This document shows, piece after piece, positions 51,164 through 59,690 of a DNA stretch of 64,000 nucleotides. The notes beneath the pieces were generated by a model, which saw only the letters and a program-made list of their open reading frames with translations, made no database searches and was not told where the DNA came from. The translations under genes and the position numbers were made by a program. This DNA is from Oligoflexus sp. (GTDB lineage Bacteria; Bdellovibrionota_B; Oligoflexia; Oligoflexales; Oligoflexaceae): NCBI RefSeq assembly GCF_035712445.1, contig NZ_DASTAT010000134.1, positions 1 to 64,000 on the forward strand, written 5' to 3'. Each line of letters begins with the position of its first letter. Within the stretch, counting starts at the first letter, position 1.

Positions 51164-52096
51164 TCAGTTAGGCAGTTTTCGCAGCCGCCCCTCGCCTATC
51201 AACACGGCCTGGCCGCCCACGTGAACGCCTTGCAGAACGCCATCTTGGGAATGAGCTGTGATCTCCAAAAGACTCGGGCGTCCCATGGCAAAACCCTGTT
51301 CGACGATCCATTGCATCGCATCATGAGGATGCTTTTCCCGCGCGAAAAGAAAGCCGGCAAAAGCCGCAGCCGCAGACCCTGTGGCCGGATCTTCAACGAT
51401 GCCCTTTTCAGGTCCGAACATGCGCCCGTACACGTGATGCTTTTTATTCATCGGATCGAAGGCAAAGACAAACACCGAGGAAGCCCAGCTGTCCTTCAGC
51501 GTGCTTTCCCAAACGCCGGTATTGATGCGCGACTGATCCACGGCTGTGCGTGACCAGAGCGGTACGAAGAAGAAAGGAACACCACAGGACCATGCCGTCG
51601 GTTGACAGTGATCATCCCAGATCAGATCCTGAGGCTCCACCGAAAGAGTGGCCGCCAGCTGCTCTTTCGTAATGGTGATGCGTCCGCGTTCAGGCAGCTG
51701 CGCCGTCTTCAGTGTCGCGCGTCCCAGCTCGGGATTTTCAACTTCCATTGCAACGTGAACGAGCCCGATCTTCTCTTCAAAAATAATGCGGCCGCCCATT
51801 TCCAAATGAAATTCCTTCCGCTCCGCAAGCCAACCCAAGGCGACCGCAGCACCGACAGTCGGATGACCGGCAAAGGGCAATTCCTGGGTAGGCGTGAAAA
51901 TGCGGAGCGAGGCGGTGTGGCCTTTTTTCTGCGGCGGAAATATGAAAACGGTTTCGGATAGATTGAATTCCGTCGCGATCGCCTGCATCTGTTCGGTGGT
52001 CAGAGGCATCTTTGGGAATGGCACGACTGCCAGGGGGTTGCCTGTATACGGACGGTCAGTGAAAACATCGAGCAAAAGGTAGGATAGCGCTTCCAT
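51164..52096 (-). CDS. PhzF-family isomerase/epimerase-like protein
   Basis: Diaminopimelate-epimerase-fold protein of the PhzF family, which performs proton-transfer chemistry on small metabolites. LLDVFTDRPYTGNPLAVV (about 7-24), the catalytic Glu in NLSETVFI (about 45-52), LPFAGHPTVGAA (about 73-84) and DPATGSAAAAFA (about 230-241) are conserved. 310 aa is normal. No other phenazine genes are nearby, so a phenazine role is not supported. GAGGG precedes the ATG, and the kinase gene follows after 39 bp. Confidence 0.92.
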   Translation of the reverse strand: MEALSYLLLDVFTDRPYTGNPLAVVPFPKMPLTTEQMQAIATEFNLSETVFIFPPQKKGHTASLRIFTPTQELPFAGHPTVGAAVALGWLAERKEFHLEMGGRIIFEEKIGLVHVAMEVENPELGRATLKTAQLPERGRITITKEQLAATLSVEPQDLIWDDHCQPTAWSCGVPFFFVPLWSRTAVDQSRINTGVWESTLKDSWASSVFVFAFDPMNKKHHVYGRMFGPEKGIVEDPATGSAAAAFAGFLFAREKHPHDAMQWIVEQGFAMGRPSLLEITAHSQDGVLQGVHVGGQAVLIGEGRLRKLPN

Positions 52097-52170
52097 GGTA
52101 CCCTCACGGCTTGAAGGAAAAGTCTGGGCTCACTCTATATGCCCTGGGTTTATCCCGCAAGCCGCTCGTC

Positions 52171-53442
52171 TCACTTCCTCTGACTTCCCGGCCTCAATCG
52201 TTCCAGATAATCGCGAATTGCTTTTTCCGAACCTTGTTCCGAAGGTTCGTAAAAGCGCATTTTTCCGAGGTTCGGAGGCAGATTGGACTGCTGCGCGGCC
52301 TTCTGCGGATTATCATGGGCATAGGTATAGTTCTGACCATAACCCATTTCCTTCATGAAACGGGTCGGTGCGTTGCGCAGATGCAAGGGCACCGGCAAAT
52401 CTCCGGTCTTTTCCACCAAGGCCAGGGCCTGGTTTATACCAAGATAACTGCGGTTGGACTTGGGGCTTGAGGCGAGATAGGTCGTCGCCTGGGCCAGAAT
52501 TATGCGCGACTCGGGCATGCCGATTTCCTTGACGGAGGAGAGACAGGCCTGAGCCACCACCAACGCTGTAGGATGCGCATTGCCGATGTCTTCACTGGCG
52601 GCAATCACAAGGCGTCTTGCCAGAAACACAGGGTCCTCGCCACCATGCAGCATACGCGCAAGATAATAAAGAGCCGCATCCGGATCACTGGCCCGAATGC
52701 TTTTGATGAAGGCGGAAATCAGATCGTAATGGAAGTCACCTGCGCGATCATAGTGCCGGGCGATGAGATGCAGGATCGGCTGCATGTCATCGGCTGTGAT
52801 TTCCGCTTTATCCTTGGTCACACCCAGCACGGCTTCCAAAAGATTCAAGCCCGCCCGGGCATCGCCATCCGCGGCGCGCGCAAGAATCTGCGCGAGGTCC
52901 GGATTCAATATCCGCTCTTCACGTTTCGCAACACGCACAAAAAGTTGGGCTAACGCTTCATCATTGATCTTCTGCATGGGGATGGTCAGCGAACGTGACA
53001 GAAGAGCGTTATTCACCGAGAACGAAGGGTTTTCGCTGGTGGCACCAATCAGCTTGATGATGCCCGCTTCCACGGCCGGCAGAAGACTGTCCTGTTGGTT
53101 CTTGCTGAGACGATGAATCTCGTCCAGAAAAAGGATTTCCGCCTTGTCACCCAGCTCAAGGCCTTCGCGCGATCGCTGGATCACTTCGCGAATGTCCTTC
53201 ACGCCGGCTTCCACGGCCGAAAGCTCAATCACGGGGCGCTTGACAATGCGCCCAATCAAACGGGCCAAGCTGGTTTTGCCTGTGCCCGGAGGTCCCCAAA
53301 AGAGCAGGGCATGGAACTGGTCGGCGTGGACCAGCTTCCAAAGGGCTGTGCCTGGGGACCAGACCTTCTCCTGTCCGATCAATTCATCGGCCTGTTCGGG
53401 GCGATAACGCGCCGCCAGGGGGGATTGCTTATTCTGTGGCAT
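52171..53442 (-). CDS. rarA: Replication-associated recombination protein A
   Basis: AAA+ clamp-loader-like ATPase (RarA/MgsA/WRNIP1) acting at stalled forks. Walker A GPPGTGKTSLARL is at about 50-62, Walker B FLDEIHRL near 104, and sensor 1 ATSENPSF near 132. ALSRSLTIPM (here LLSRS) and the C-terminal tetramerisation domain with YARMLHGGEDPVFLARRL are typical. PTRFMKEMGYGQNYTYAHD closes the family signature. 423 aa is normal. It is likely the first gene of a run with phzF and the hybrid kinase. Confidence 0.96.
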   Translation of the reverse strand: MPQNKQSPLAARYRPEQADELIGQEKVWSPGTALWKLVHADQFHALLFWGPPGTGKTSLARLIGRIVKRPVIELSAVEAGVKDIREVIQRSREGLELGDKAEILFLDEIHRLSKNQQDSLLPAVEAGIIKLIGATSENPSFSVNNALLSRSLTIPMQKINDEALAQLFVRVAKREERILNPDLAQILARAADGDARAGLNLLEAVLGVTKDKAEITADDMQPILHLIARHYDRAGDFHYDLISAFIKSIRASDPDAALYYLARMLHGGEDPVFLARRLVIAASEDIGNAHPTALVVAQACLSSVKEIGMPESRIILAQATTYLASSPKSNRSYLGINQALALVEKTGDLPVPLHLRNAPTRFMKEMGYGQNYTYAHDNPQKAAQQSNLPPNLGKMRFYEPSEQGSEKAIRDYLERLRPGSQRK

Positions 53443-53530
53443 GGAATGATCCCGAGTCGGTTAAAACACCGCCTTCTTTGTAACCGGAAATCGTGAGGGG
53501 GCCAACCAGTCAGAATGTTGTGGTTAGCTA

Positions 53531-53558
53531 AAAAACCACCCGCAGGATCTGCGAGTGG
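53531..53558 (-). terminator. Terminator of the HNH lipoprotein gene
   Basis: Minus strand: CCACTCGCAG/CTGCGGGTGG, a 10-bp stem with one mismatch and a 3-nt loop, followed by six U (plus-strand A at 53530-53535). It lies about 65 bp after the stop codon and upstream of rarA. Confidence 0.8.
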
Positions 53559-53623
53559 CCTGGGGAACAGGCTTCCCTTGGCGGTTCAGCCTGATAAGCT
53601 TGGGCTTAAAGCGCCGCGAACAA

Positions 53624-54148
53624 TTAGAGATGACCGTAAGTGGTCTCGATCTCAACTTGAACGCGCTCGGCTTCATCCAGATTATTTTTCACCAGCTTGA
53701 TGTAGTATATGGCGTCGACCTGCTTCATGCGGCCTCGTTCCATATAGAGACAAAGCCTCTGCTCCAGATCGTCGGTATAAATGTAGACCGACTTATGCTG
53801 AGGCCAGAGGTTCGCGACATCATTACTGCCGCCCATGCAAAGGGGGATGTAATGATCGATTTTAAAATCATTCCGCGGCATACTTCCGATCGTATAATCG
53901 AAGGTGTTGTCGTAGGTTTTAATGATTTTGTTTTTAAGAGAGGAAGAGACGGATCGGGTGCAGTAGGGGATGCGTTCAGGATAGCGGTACTCACTCGGGT
54001 TCTTACACGTGGTGCCGGGAGTCATGGACTCCTCGGGGAACAAGGGATACCTGTCCTCGCCCGTTGGCCTCGCACTTAACGTCGATTCTGGATCCGAAGG
54101 ACCACAGGCTGTGATGAAAATCGCAGCCAAAACAAAAGCTAAACGCAT
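53624..54148 (-). CDS. HNH-endonuclease-like lipoprotein (174 aa)
   Basis: The signal peptide ends in a lipobox ITAC near residue 15, so the protein is predicted to be lipid-anchored outside the cytoplasm. The C-terminal half carries an HNH-like core, KIDHYIPLCMGGSNDVANLW (about 96-115), followed by a conserved Gln-His and a Cys. Mature Cys pairs suggest disulphides. An extracytoplasmic HNH nuclease could degrade external DNA; the activity is inferred. ATG 54148 has GAGGA eight bases upstream and fixes the start over an earlier in-frame ATG. Confidence 0.85.
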   Translation of the reverse strand: MRLAFVLAAIFITACGPSDPESTLSARPTGEDRYPLFPEESMTPGTTCKNPSEYRYPERIPYCTRSVSSSLKNKIIKTYDNTFDYTIGSMPRNDFKIDHYIPLCMGGSNDVANLWPQHKSVYIYTDDLEQRLCLYMERGRMKQVDAIYYIKLVKNNLDEAERVQVEIETTYGHL

Positions 54149-54453
54149 GCAAAGATCCTCATAGTCAAGCATTTACGGTGCCTGGTAGAAACGCTGAACC
54201 GATTTTCAGCTTATACGAAGTTCACGGACTGGATAGCACAACGTAGTATAAAGAGAAACTGCCGTCTGGTGAAGATTCAAACAATTTTGCGAGTGGGGTC
54301 AAAATGACTTCTTGTAAGGCAGAAATTGCCCCTCGTGCGACCTACCGGATGTTCCGAAAGTCCAGAGACGACAGGAGATTAGCCTTGACAAAGATTAGGT
54401 CGAGGACTAGCCATACTACGCTTCCATAAGCACGCGCGAGGCAAGAGGGTGGC
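54149..54453. other. Intergenic region, 305 bp
   Basis: Divergent leader between the HNH lipoprotein and mgtE. TTGACA at 54384-54389 points to mgtE, but the best -10 (CATACT) is 21 bp away, too far for a standard promoter. I do not see an M-box riboswitch. A short frame from 54304 has no convincing RBS. Confidence 0.45.
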
Positions 54454-55791
54454 ATGATACGCCTGGATGAAACTCAAAACGAAAAGCAGCTCCAGGACAG
54501 CGACGCCCTGCGGGAGACGTGGGCTGATCTATCGGCCGAAGATCGTTTGAATGCTTTCATGAACCTCGAACGTGCCGCCGCGGAAGACTTTTTTTTGACC
54601 CTCAAGACCGATGAACAGGCCGAACTCCTTGTAAGCCTGCCGGTCTTTGAACGCCGCTTTTGGCTTCGCATTCTGCCCCCCGATGACCTGGCCGACTTGA
54701 TTCAGGAATTTGAACCCGAACTGCGCTACGCCATGCTCGCCGAACTCGATCCTCGCCTGGGAAAAGAGGTTGCGGCCCTGCTCGCGTATGCCGAGGACCA
54801 GGCCGGTGGTTTGATGAACCCCCGCTTTGCCCGGATTCGGCCGGATATGCAGGTGGGGGAAGCCCTGCGCTATCTGAGGAAGCAGGCCCACGAAAACCTG
54901 GAAAACTTGCGCTTCATCTATGTGCTGGATCGGGATCAAAAACTTCTCGGTGCGGTTTCGCTGCGGGAAATCTTCCTCGCGCCCGATCAAAAGCTGGTGC
55001 AGGACATCATGCGCACCAACCTTGTGGTCGCCAATGAAAACATGGATCAGGAAGCGCTGAAGCAGCTCTTCGCCAGTCACGGTCTGATGGCCATCCCCAT
55101 CGTGGATAGCGCTGGCCGCATGAAAGGTATCGTGACCGCGGATGATATCGTGGAAGTCGTGGAAGAGGAAGCCACGGAAGATATCCAGCGCATGGCCGGT
55201 GTCGAGGCTCTCGACGCGCCCTATTTGAAAATAGATCTGGCGAGCATGATCAAAAAACGTGGGGGCTGGCTGGTCATCCTGTTTTTTGGAGAGATGTTCA
55301 CCGCTACGGCCATGAGTTACTTCGAGCACGAGTTGGAACGCGCTCTGGTGCTGGCTCTTTTTATTCCACTTATCATAAGCAGTGGCGGCAACTCGGGATC
55401 CCAGGCGTCCACGCTTGTCGTGCGGGCCATGGCTCTCGGCGAAGTGCGTCTGCGCGATTGGAGCAAGGTTCTGGGGCGCGAGATTGTCGTCGGCGCGGCC
55501 CTGGGTTTGATCCTGGGTTCATTCGGACTCTTGCGCATTATCTTCTGGCCCAATCGGGATACGGTTTACGGCGAGCATTTTTTTCTGGTCGGATTGTCGG
55601 TTGCCGTCAGCCTCGTAGGCGTCGTTCTTTGGGGAAGTTTGAGCGGATCCATGCTGCCTTTTGTCCTGCGCAAGTGCAAGCTGGATCCCGCCACGGCCTC
55701 GGCGCCGTTTGTGGCGACGCTCGTGGACGTGTGCGGTCTCATCATCTATTTCACAACAGCCAGCCTTATCCTTCGCGGTACGCTGCTCTAA
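54454..55791 (+). CDS. mgtE: Magnesium transporter MgtE
   Basis: Homodimeric Mg2+ channel. The N-domain superhelix (about 15-135) is followed by two CBS domains (about 140-260; VQDIMRTNLVVANENMD and the HGLMAIPIVDSAGRMKGIV segment) that sense magnesium. The plug helix leads to five TM helices (from about 280) with the pore-lining GGNSGSQASTLVVRAMALGE (about 310-329). 445 aa is normal. It is monocistronic and convergent with the subtilase gene 14 bp away. Confidence 0.95.
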   Translation: MIRLDETQNEKQLQDSDALRETWADLSAEDRLNAFMNLERAAAEDFFLTLKTDEQAELLVSLPVFERRFWLRILPPDDLADLIQEFEPELRYAMLAELDPRLGKEVAALLAYAEDQAGGLMNPRFARIRPDMQVGEALRYLRKQAHENLENLRFIYVLDRDQKLLGAVSLREIFLAPDQKLVQDIMRTNLVVANENMDQEALKQLFASHGLMAIPIVDSAGRMKGIVTADDIVEVVEEEATEDIQRMAGVEALDAPYLKIDLASMIKKRGGWLVILFFGEMFTATAMSYFEHELERALVLALFIPLIISSGGNSGSQASTLVVRAMALGEVRLRDWSKVLGREIVVGAALGLILGSFGLLRIIFWPNRDTVYGEHFFLVGLSVAVSLVGVVLWGSLSGSMLPFVLRKCKLDPATASAPFVATLVDVCGLIIYFTTASLILRGTLL

Positions 55792-55805
55792 TAAATTTCC
55801 GGAGC

Positions 55806-57122
55806 TTACCAGCAATTCTTGCGGGTACACGGCGAGGTCGCATCAATGCGCTCTCTGAGTTCCGCACCCAGACGCTTGCCACTGCGCTCATAGGCCAAGG
55901 CCACAGCCCGCAGAGCATTCACCCGGCCATAGCCATAGCGCATGCTGAAGCCCTGCACATCATAACGCGCATCCGAAGGGGCAATACGATCAGCGGAATT
56001 CTGCAAAATGGTCTGCACCTCGTCCGCCGTTAATTTGGGATTGGCTTCCAGCATCAGGGCTACAACCCCCGAAACAATGGGAGCCGCGGACGACGTATGG
56101 GAGAAACGATCCGAATAGCGGCCCTCCCAGCTGTCTCCACCGGCCATGTTGGAATAAGGCGTCCAACCGGCCATATCACTGCAATCAGCATTCGGTTTTC
56201 CACCGGGAGCAAGACAATCCGGAGCCAGATAATTATCGGTGGTCCAGATCGGGTCGATGTACATGTCGCCCGCGACCTTGCCGCCACTGGTCGGAGCCAA
56301 AAGATCCATGTTGGGTCCGAAATTGCTAAAGCTATGACGCTGGCCCAGGCTGTTGCTGGCGCCCACGGTGATCACGCCGGGGTAGCTGGCAAAGTGATTC
56401 CAGGTAAAATCCTGGCCTGTGTTGCCGGATGCAAAGACCACAACAGTGCCTTTGCCGCCGCGACCTTCGCGGGACAGTCGATCAATCATGTATTTGGCAA
56501 AACCCGGTTTCATGGAAGGATCAGGACCCCAGCTGCAGTTGATCACATCAGGATTCTGTTCCATGACCCAGTCGAAAATTTTCTCATAATATTTTTCAAT
56601 GGAACCCGTGGGCTTGTCGCCGCCCATGCGCGCGGCCACGATCTGACAACCGGGACAAACGCCGACGATCCCTTTATCATTGTTGCCCGCCGCCGCAGCC
56701 AAACCCGTGACCAGGGTGCCGTGAAAATTATTCGGGGAGGTGCTGAAAAGATTGTTGGCCTTGACGGGACCTCCGAAGTTTTTGGTCGCGACGAACTTAT
56801 CTTTCAAATCTTCATGCTGAAGATCAAATCCATCATCAATCACAGCCAGGCGAATCGATTTACCGATGTCAGAGACATCATTTGCAAGACCAAGCTCGTG
56901 CAAAAGTCCCCACGCTTCAGCGATATGCGCGTGATCTGCACCCTGAACGCGGCCCTGACCCATAGGCGTGAGGCCTGGACCTTTGTTATGCAGGTTCCAC
57001 TGTGATGTGAAGTAAGTGTCGTTCGGAACGAGCGGCGCAATCGGGCTTACAGCCGAGCCTTTCGCCCAAGACAGCGAACTTACAATACCAAAGGATAGCA
57101 AAGCAAAAATTTTGCTGTACAT
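55806..57122 (-). CDS. Secreted subtilisin-like (S8) serine protease
   Basis: Exported subtilase. Signal peptide to about residue 20 (SFGIVSSLSWAKG). The triad is readable: Asp in AVIDDGFDLQHEDL (about 95), His in FHGTLVTGLAAA (about 134) and Ser in HTSSAAPIVSG (about 349). The usual GTSMAAP reads HTSSAAP, a conservative change. Cys residues (VCPGC, INCSWG) may form disulphides. The prodomain is short. At 438 aa it ends soon after the catalytic domain, so no sorting domain is present. The substrate is unknown. Confidence 0.93.
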   Translation of the reverse strand: MYSKIFALLSFGIVSSLSWAKGSAVSPIAPLVPNDTYFTSQWNLHNKGPGLTPMGQGRVQGADHAHIAEAWGLLHELGLANDVSDIGKSIRLAVIDDGFDLQHEDLKDKFVATKNFGGPVKANNLFSTSPNNFHGTLVTGLAAAAGNNDKGIVGVCPGCQIVAARMGGDKPTGSIEKYYEKIFDWVMEQNPDVINCSWGPDPSMKPGFAKYMIDRLSREGRGGKGTVVVFASGNTGQDFTWNHFASYPGVITVGASNSLGQRHSFSNFGPNMDLLAPTSGGKVAGDMYIDPIWTTDNYLAPDCLAPGGKPNADCSDMAGWTPYSNMAGGDSWEGRYSDRFSHTSSAAPIVSGVVALMLEANPKLTADEVQTILQNSADRIAPSDARYDVQGFSMRYGYGRVNALRAVALAYERSGKRLGAELRERIDATSPCTRKNCW

Positions 57123-57204
57123 GGCATGACCTGTTTTTTTATGTGTGTTTGGTTATTTTAACTAACACACTAGTCAGGAGGTGTAGGAAAGTCCATACAG
57201 TAAT

Positions 57205-57249
57205 GAAGAAAAAGCTTTCCCATGCGGTTTTGAGTGCCGATGGGAAGCC
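57205..57249 (-). terminator. Terminator of the DEAD-box helicase gene
   Basis: Minus strand: GGCTTCCCAT pairs with ATGGGAAAGC (one bulge) around a 17-nt loop, then TTTTTCTTC. It begins about 10 bp beyond the helicase stop codon. Confidence 0.75.
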
Positions 57250-57258
57250 TGCAGGACT

Positions 57259-58494
57259 TTAACGCTGGGCGCGTGGAATGATACGAGGACGGATGGCAGC
57301 TTCGGGAAGCGGATTGTCCAGCGAGGCACTGCTTTTAGCGCGGCGCTCGATGACCGGACCTTTCTTCGCCGGGGCTCCTGCATCGTCCTTCATATAAAGA
57401 CGCGCGATACGGCGCCATTGTCCCTGATCCTCGGGAACCAAAAGACATATGGCTTCACCTTCAGCCCCGGCGCGTGCTGTCCGACCAATGCGGTGCACGT
57501 AATCTTCCGGCGACTGAGGCAGGTCGTAATTAATAACATGAGCAATATGAGGAATATCCAAGCCGCGGGCGGCAATGTCTGTGGCCACCAGAATACGGTA
57601 GGTTCCGCCCCGGAAGCCTTTTATTGCGGCATCACGCTGGCTCTGGGTGCGGTCGCCATGAATGCGGGCCACGGCGTGACCGAACTTGGATAGAAATTTC
57701 GCCACGCGATCGGTGCGATGTTTGGTCCGCGTGAAGATGATGATCGAGCCTTCACGGGTATTCAGTTCATCCAAAAGCACATCATTTTTGGCTTCGGGCG
57801 TGGTCTGCACCACCGAGTGATGAATTTTCTGAGCCGGTTTTTCCACAGCGCCCACGCTGATCCGCACCGGATTTTTCAGATAGCGGTTGGCGAGTCCCAT
57901 AATATTTTCGGGAAGAGTCGCAGAAAACAGCATGGTCTGCCGCTGAGTCGGCAGATGCCTCAGGATTTCATTCAGCTGCGGCGCGAAGCCCATATCAAGC
58001 ATGCGATCCGCTTCATCGAGGACAAGCATTCCAGTATTTTGCAGTGATACGGCGCGTCTTTGCAAATGATCGACAAGGCGTCCAGGTGTCGCCACGATAA
58101 TGCGTGGACGGCGCTGCAACGCCCGCAGTTGCGTGGACATGGACGTTCCGCCGATCAGCAGCGCGTGATTCAGTTCAGGCGCATACTGGGTCAAGCGAAT
58201 CAGAACTTCCACAATCTGTACGGCCAGCTCCCGCGTGGGAGCCAAAATCAAGGCTGTTTCCTGAGGCTGTTGCAGAAGGCGAGCCACCAGCGGCACACCA
58301 AAGGCTCCGGTTTTGCCGGTTCCTGTTTGAGCGCAACCAATTAAATCATGTTGCGCCATGGCCACGGGAATCGCCTGCGCTTGAATAGGCGTGGGCGAGG
58401 CAAAATTCATCGCTTCGAGCGCCCTATGCAACTGTCGGGGCAGGTTCATCTCTTGAAATGTATGCACTTTGGATCTTCTATTTGGTGAAACCAT
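57259..58494 (-). CDS. rhlE: DEAD-box RNA helicase, RhlE-like
   Basis: ATP-dependent RNA helicase likely to act in RNA turnover or ribosome assembly. The Q motif FASPTPIQAQAIP (about 31-43), Walker A AQTGTGKTGAF, motif II LDEADRMLDMGF, motif III SATLPE and motif VI HRIGRTARAG are in order. The C-terminal tail is short and basic, unlike the longer E. coli RhlE tail. Start codon choice between ATG 58494 and a later GTG is open because the RBS is weak. It is 224 bp downstream of the RRM gene on the same strand, a common cold-response pairing. Confidence 0.93.
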   Translation of the reverse strand: MVSPNRRSKVHTFQEMNLPRQLHRALEAMNFASPTPIQAQAIPVAMAQHDLIGCAQTGTGKTGAFGVPLVARLLQQPQETALILAPTRELAVQIVEVLIRLTQYAPELNHALLIGGTSMSTQLRALQRRPRIIVATPGRLVDHLQRRAVSLQNTGMLVLDEADRMLDMGFAPQLNEILRHLPTQRQTMLFSATLPENIMGLANRYLKNPVRISVGAVEKPAQKIHHSVVQTTPEAKNDVLLDELNTREGSIIIFTRTKHRTDRVAKFLSKFGHAVARIHGDRTQSQRDAAIKGFRGGTYRILVATDIAARGLDIPHIAHVINYDLPQSPEDYVHRIGRTARAGAEGEAICLLVPEDQGQWRRIARLYMKDDAGAPAKKGPVIERRAKSSASLDNPLPEAAIRPRIIPRAQR

Positions 58495-58644
58495 GCCGTC
58501 CGGAAGGACGACTCCACTCTGACGATACTCGGCAGTAATAAGATCTTATCCTAGACTGCAGTTATTATCCATGCCTTGTTTGCGCTGTGGCATCGTGTCA
58601 GATTTTGAATGTCCTGGGAGGATCAGTATGGAGGGTGCTTTGGC

Positions 58645-58693
58645 CCCGTGCTGGGATCCAGCACGGGTCTCAACTCTACGGAAATCCGTAGAG
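58645..58693 (-). promoter_or_regulatory. Double hairpin in the RRM-rhlE spacer
   Basis: Two perfect inverted repeats stand side by side: a 9-bp stem CTCTACGGA/TCCGTAGAG (58674-58693), then a 10-bp stem CCCGTGCTGG/CCAGCACGGG (58645-58667). Neither has a U tract, so they are not simple terminators. They could protect the RRM mRNA 3' end or set a processing site ahead of rhlE. Confidence 0.6.
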
Positions 58694-58718
58694 GTGTAAT
58701 GGACTGATTTGGTCCGGA

Positions 58719-59060
58719 TTAATAACGGTTGCGACCGCCGCCGCCGAAGCCGCCGCGTCCGCCGCGATCACCACGACCGCCGCCGAATCCACCGCCGCGA
58801 CCTTCACGAGGAGCCTGTGGGCGTGCTTCGTTCACAGTGATTTTACGACCATCGTAATCGGCACCGTTGAACTTTTCGATCGCATCAGCAGCTTCAGCGT
58901 CTGTCGACATTTCGACAAAGCCAAAACCTTTGGAGCGACCAGTTTCACGGTCCATGATCACTTTGGCAGAGACCACAGTGCCACTTTGCGAGAACGTGTC
59001 AAAAAGCACGTCATCAGTGGCGGAGAACGGAAGATTACCGACGTAAAGTTTCTTGCCCAT
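58719..59060 (-). CDS. RRM RNA-binding protein with RGG-type tail (113 aa)
   Basis: Single RNA recognition motif, like the cold-inducible Rbp proteins. RNP2 is LYVGNL (about 5-10), RNP1 is KGFGFVEM (about 44-51), and the tail from about 80 is GGGFGGGRGDRGGRGG-like. Expected to bind single-stranded RNA as a chaperone. The ribosome binding site is exceptional: AAGGAGGTGAT directly before the ATG pairs with the whole anti-Shine-Dalgarno, so the protein is probably abundant. A promoter candidate lies about 75-100 bp upstream. Confidence 0.95.
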   Translation of the reverse strand: MGKKLYVGNLPFSATDDVLFDTFSQSGTVVSAKVIMDRETGRSKGFGFVEMSTDAEAADAIEKFNGADYDGRKITVNEARPQAPREGRGGGFGGGRGDRGGRGGFGGGGRNRY

Positions 59061-59072
59061 ATCACCTCCTTA
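59061..59072 (-). promoter_or_regulatory. Full-length ribosome binding site of the RRM gene
   Basis: The minus-strand TAAGGAGGTGAT abuts the start codon and matches the full reverse complement of the 16S rRNA 3' end AUCACCUCCUU over 11 nt. No other gene in the window has so long a match. Confidence 0.9.
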
Positions 59073-59690
59073 AGGCTGGGAACCGCAAAAGAGGTAGGGG
59101 CCCAACTGCCCGTAGACTCTGACGCGCGACAGATCATATACCTGCCTGCGAAGAGGCGATCAAGAAAAAACTTCCAGTTGAGACTCAACTTACGAACCGT
59201 ACCTCTAGCTTCGCAAGAGATTAACTGCTTCTTCTTTTCGGTGCAAGAAAGAACAAACAGGTTTCGCAAGAACATGATGAGAGCCCTGATGAGCAAGGGT
59301 TCCGCAATCTGATTCCAAATTAAATTCATACCTCAGGGTCGATTTTTCACGCTTTGGTGAACGTGTGCGCAGGCTTTCAACTTGGTCCGTCAGACGGGGT
59401 TCGACCAGCCGTACACAATATGGAGAGGGTCTTTCAGGCTTTTGTAAAAGTTACGCAAGCGAAAGAGTTGGGTCAAAATGGATTGCTCGGATCACATTTG
59501 CACATTTTCAACTGAAGCCAATCCTGACGCCGGTTCAAATGGCCGTAAAAATCCCCTATTCTTCGCGGGTTTAGCCGCGATCCCATCTCTGATTAATTTG
59601 TAATATCCGTTCCTTATGAAAATTCCTCGAATTTCCTGAAATCCCGACCGAAAAGGCTCCAAGTAGGCAAACTTATCGAGAGTGCTCGCT
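59073..59690. other. Long intergenic region, about 620 bp
   Basis: Divergent space between the RRM gene and the TonB-shaped protein gene. It holds the RRM leader, a candidate promoter (59135-59163) and an AGTTGAG/CTCAACT inverted repeat at 59176-59190. A plus-strand frame at 59365-59574 has no RBS and poor composition. No RNA gene is recognised, though there is room for one between about 59200 and 59570. Confidence 0.45.
59135..59163 (-). promoter_or_regulatory. Candidate promoter of the RRM gene
   Basis: Minus strand: TTGATC (59158-59163), 17 bp, then TATATG (59135-59140), leaving a leader of about 70 nt. Both boxes match 4 of 6. Confidence 0.35.

Noticed and set aside
51164..52096. Phenazine biosynthesis locus
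   Set aside because: Only a PhzF-family gene is present; its neighbours are rarA and a histidine kinase.
54304..54453. M-box magnesium riboswitch or short peptide before mgtE
   Set aside because: A TTAGGTcGAGG string recalls the M-box start, but only about 45 nt remain before mgtE and the conserved core is absent; the short frame has no RBS.
59365..59574. 69-codon plus-strand frame in the long intergenic region
   Set aside because: No RBS, unusual composition and no neighbouring signal.
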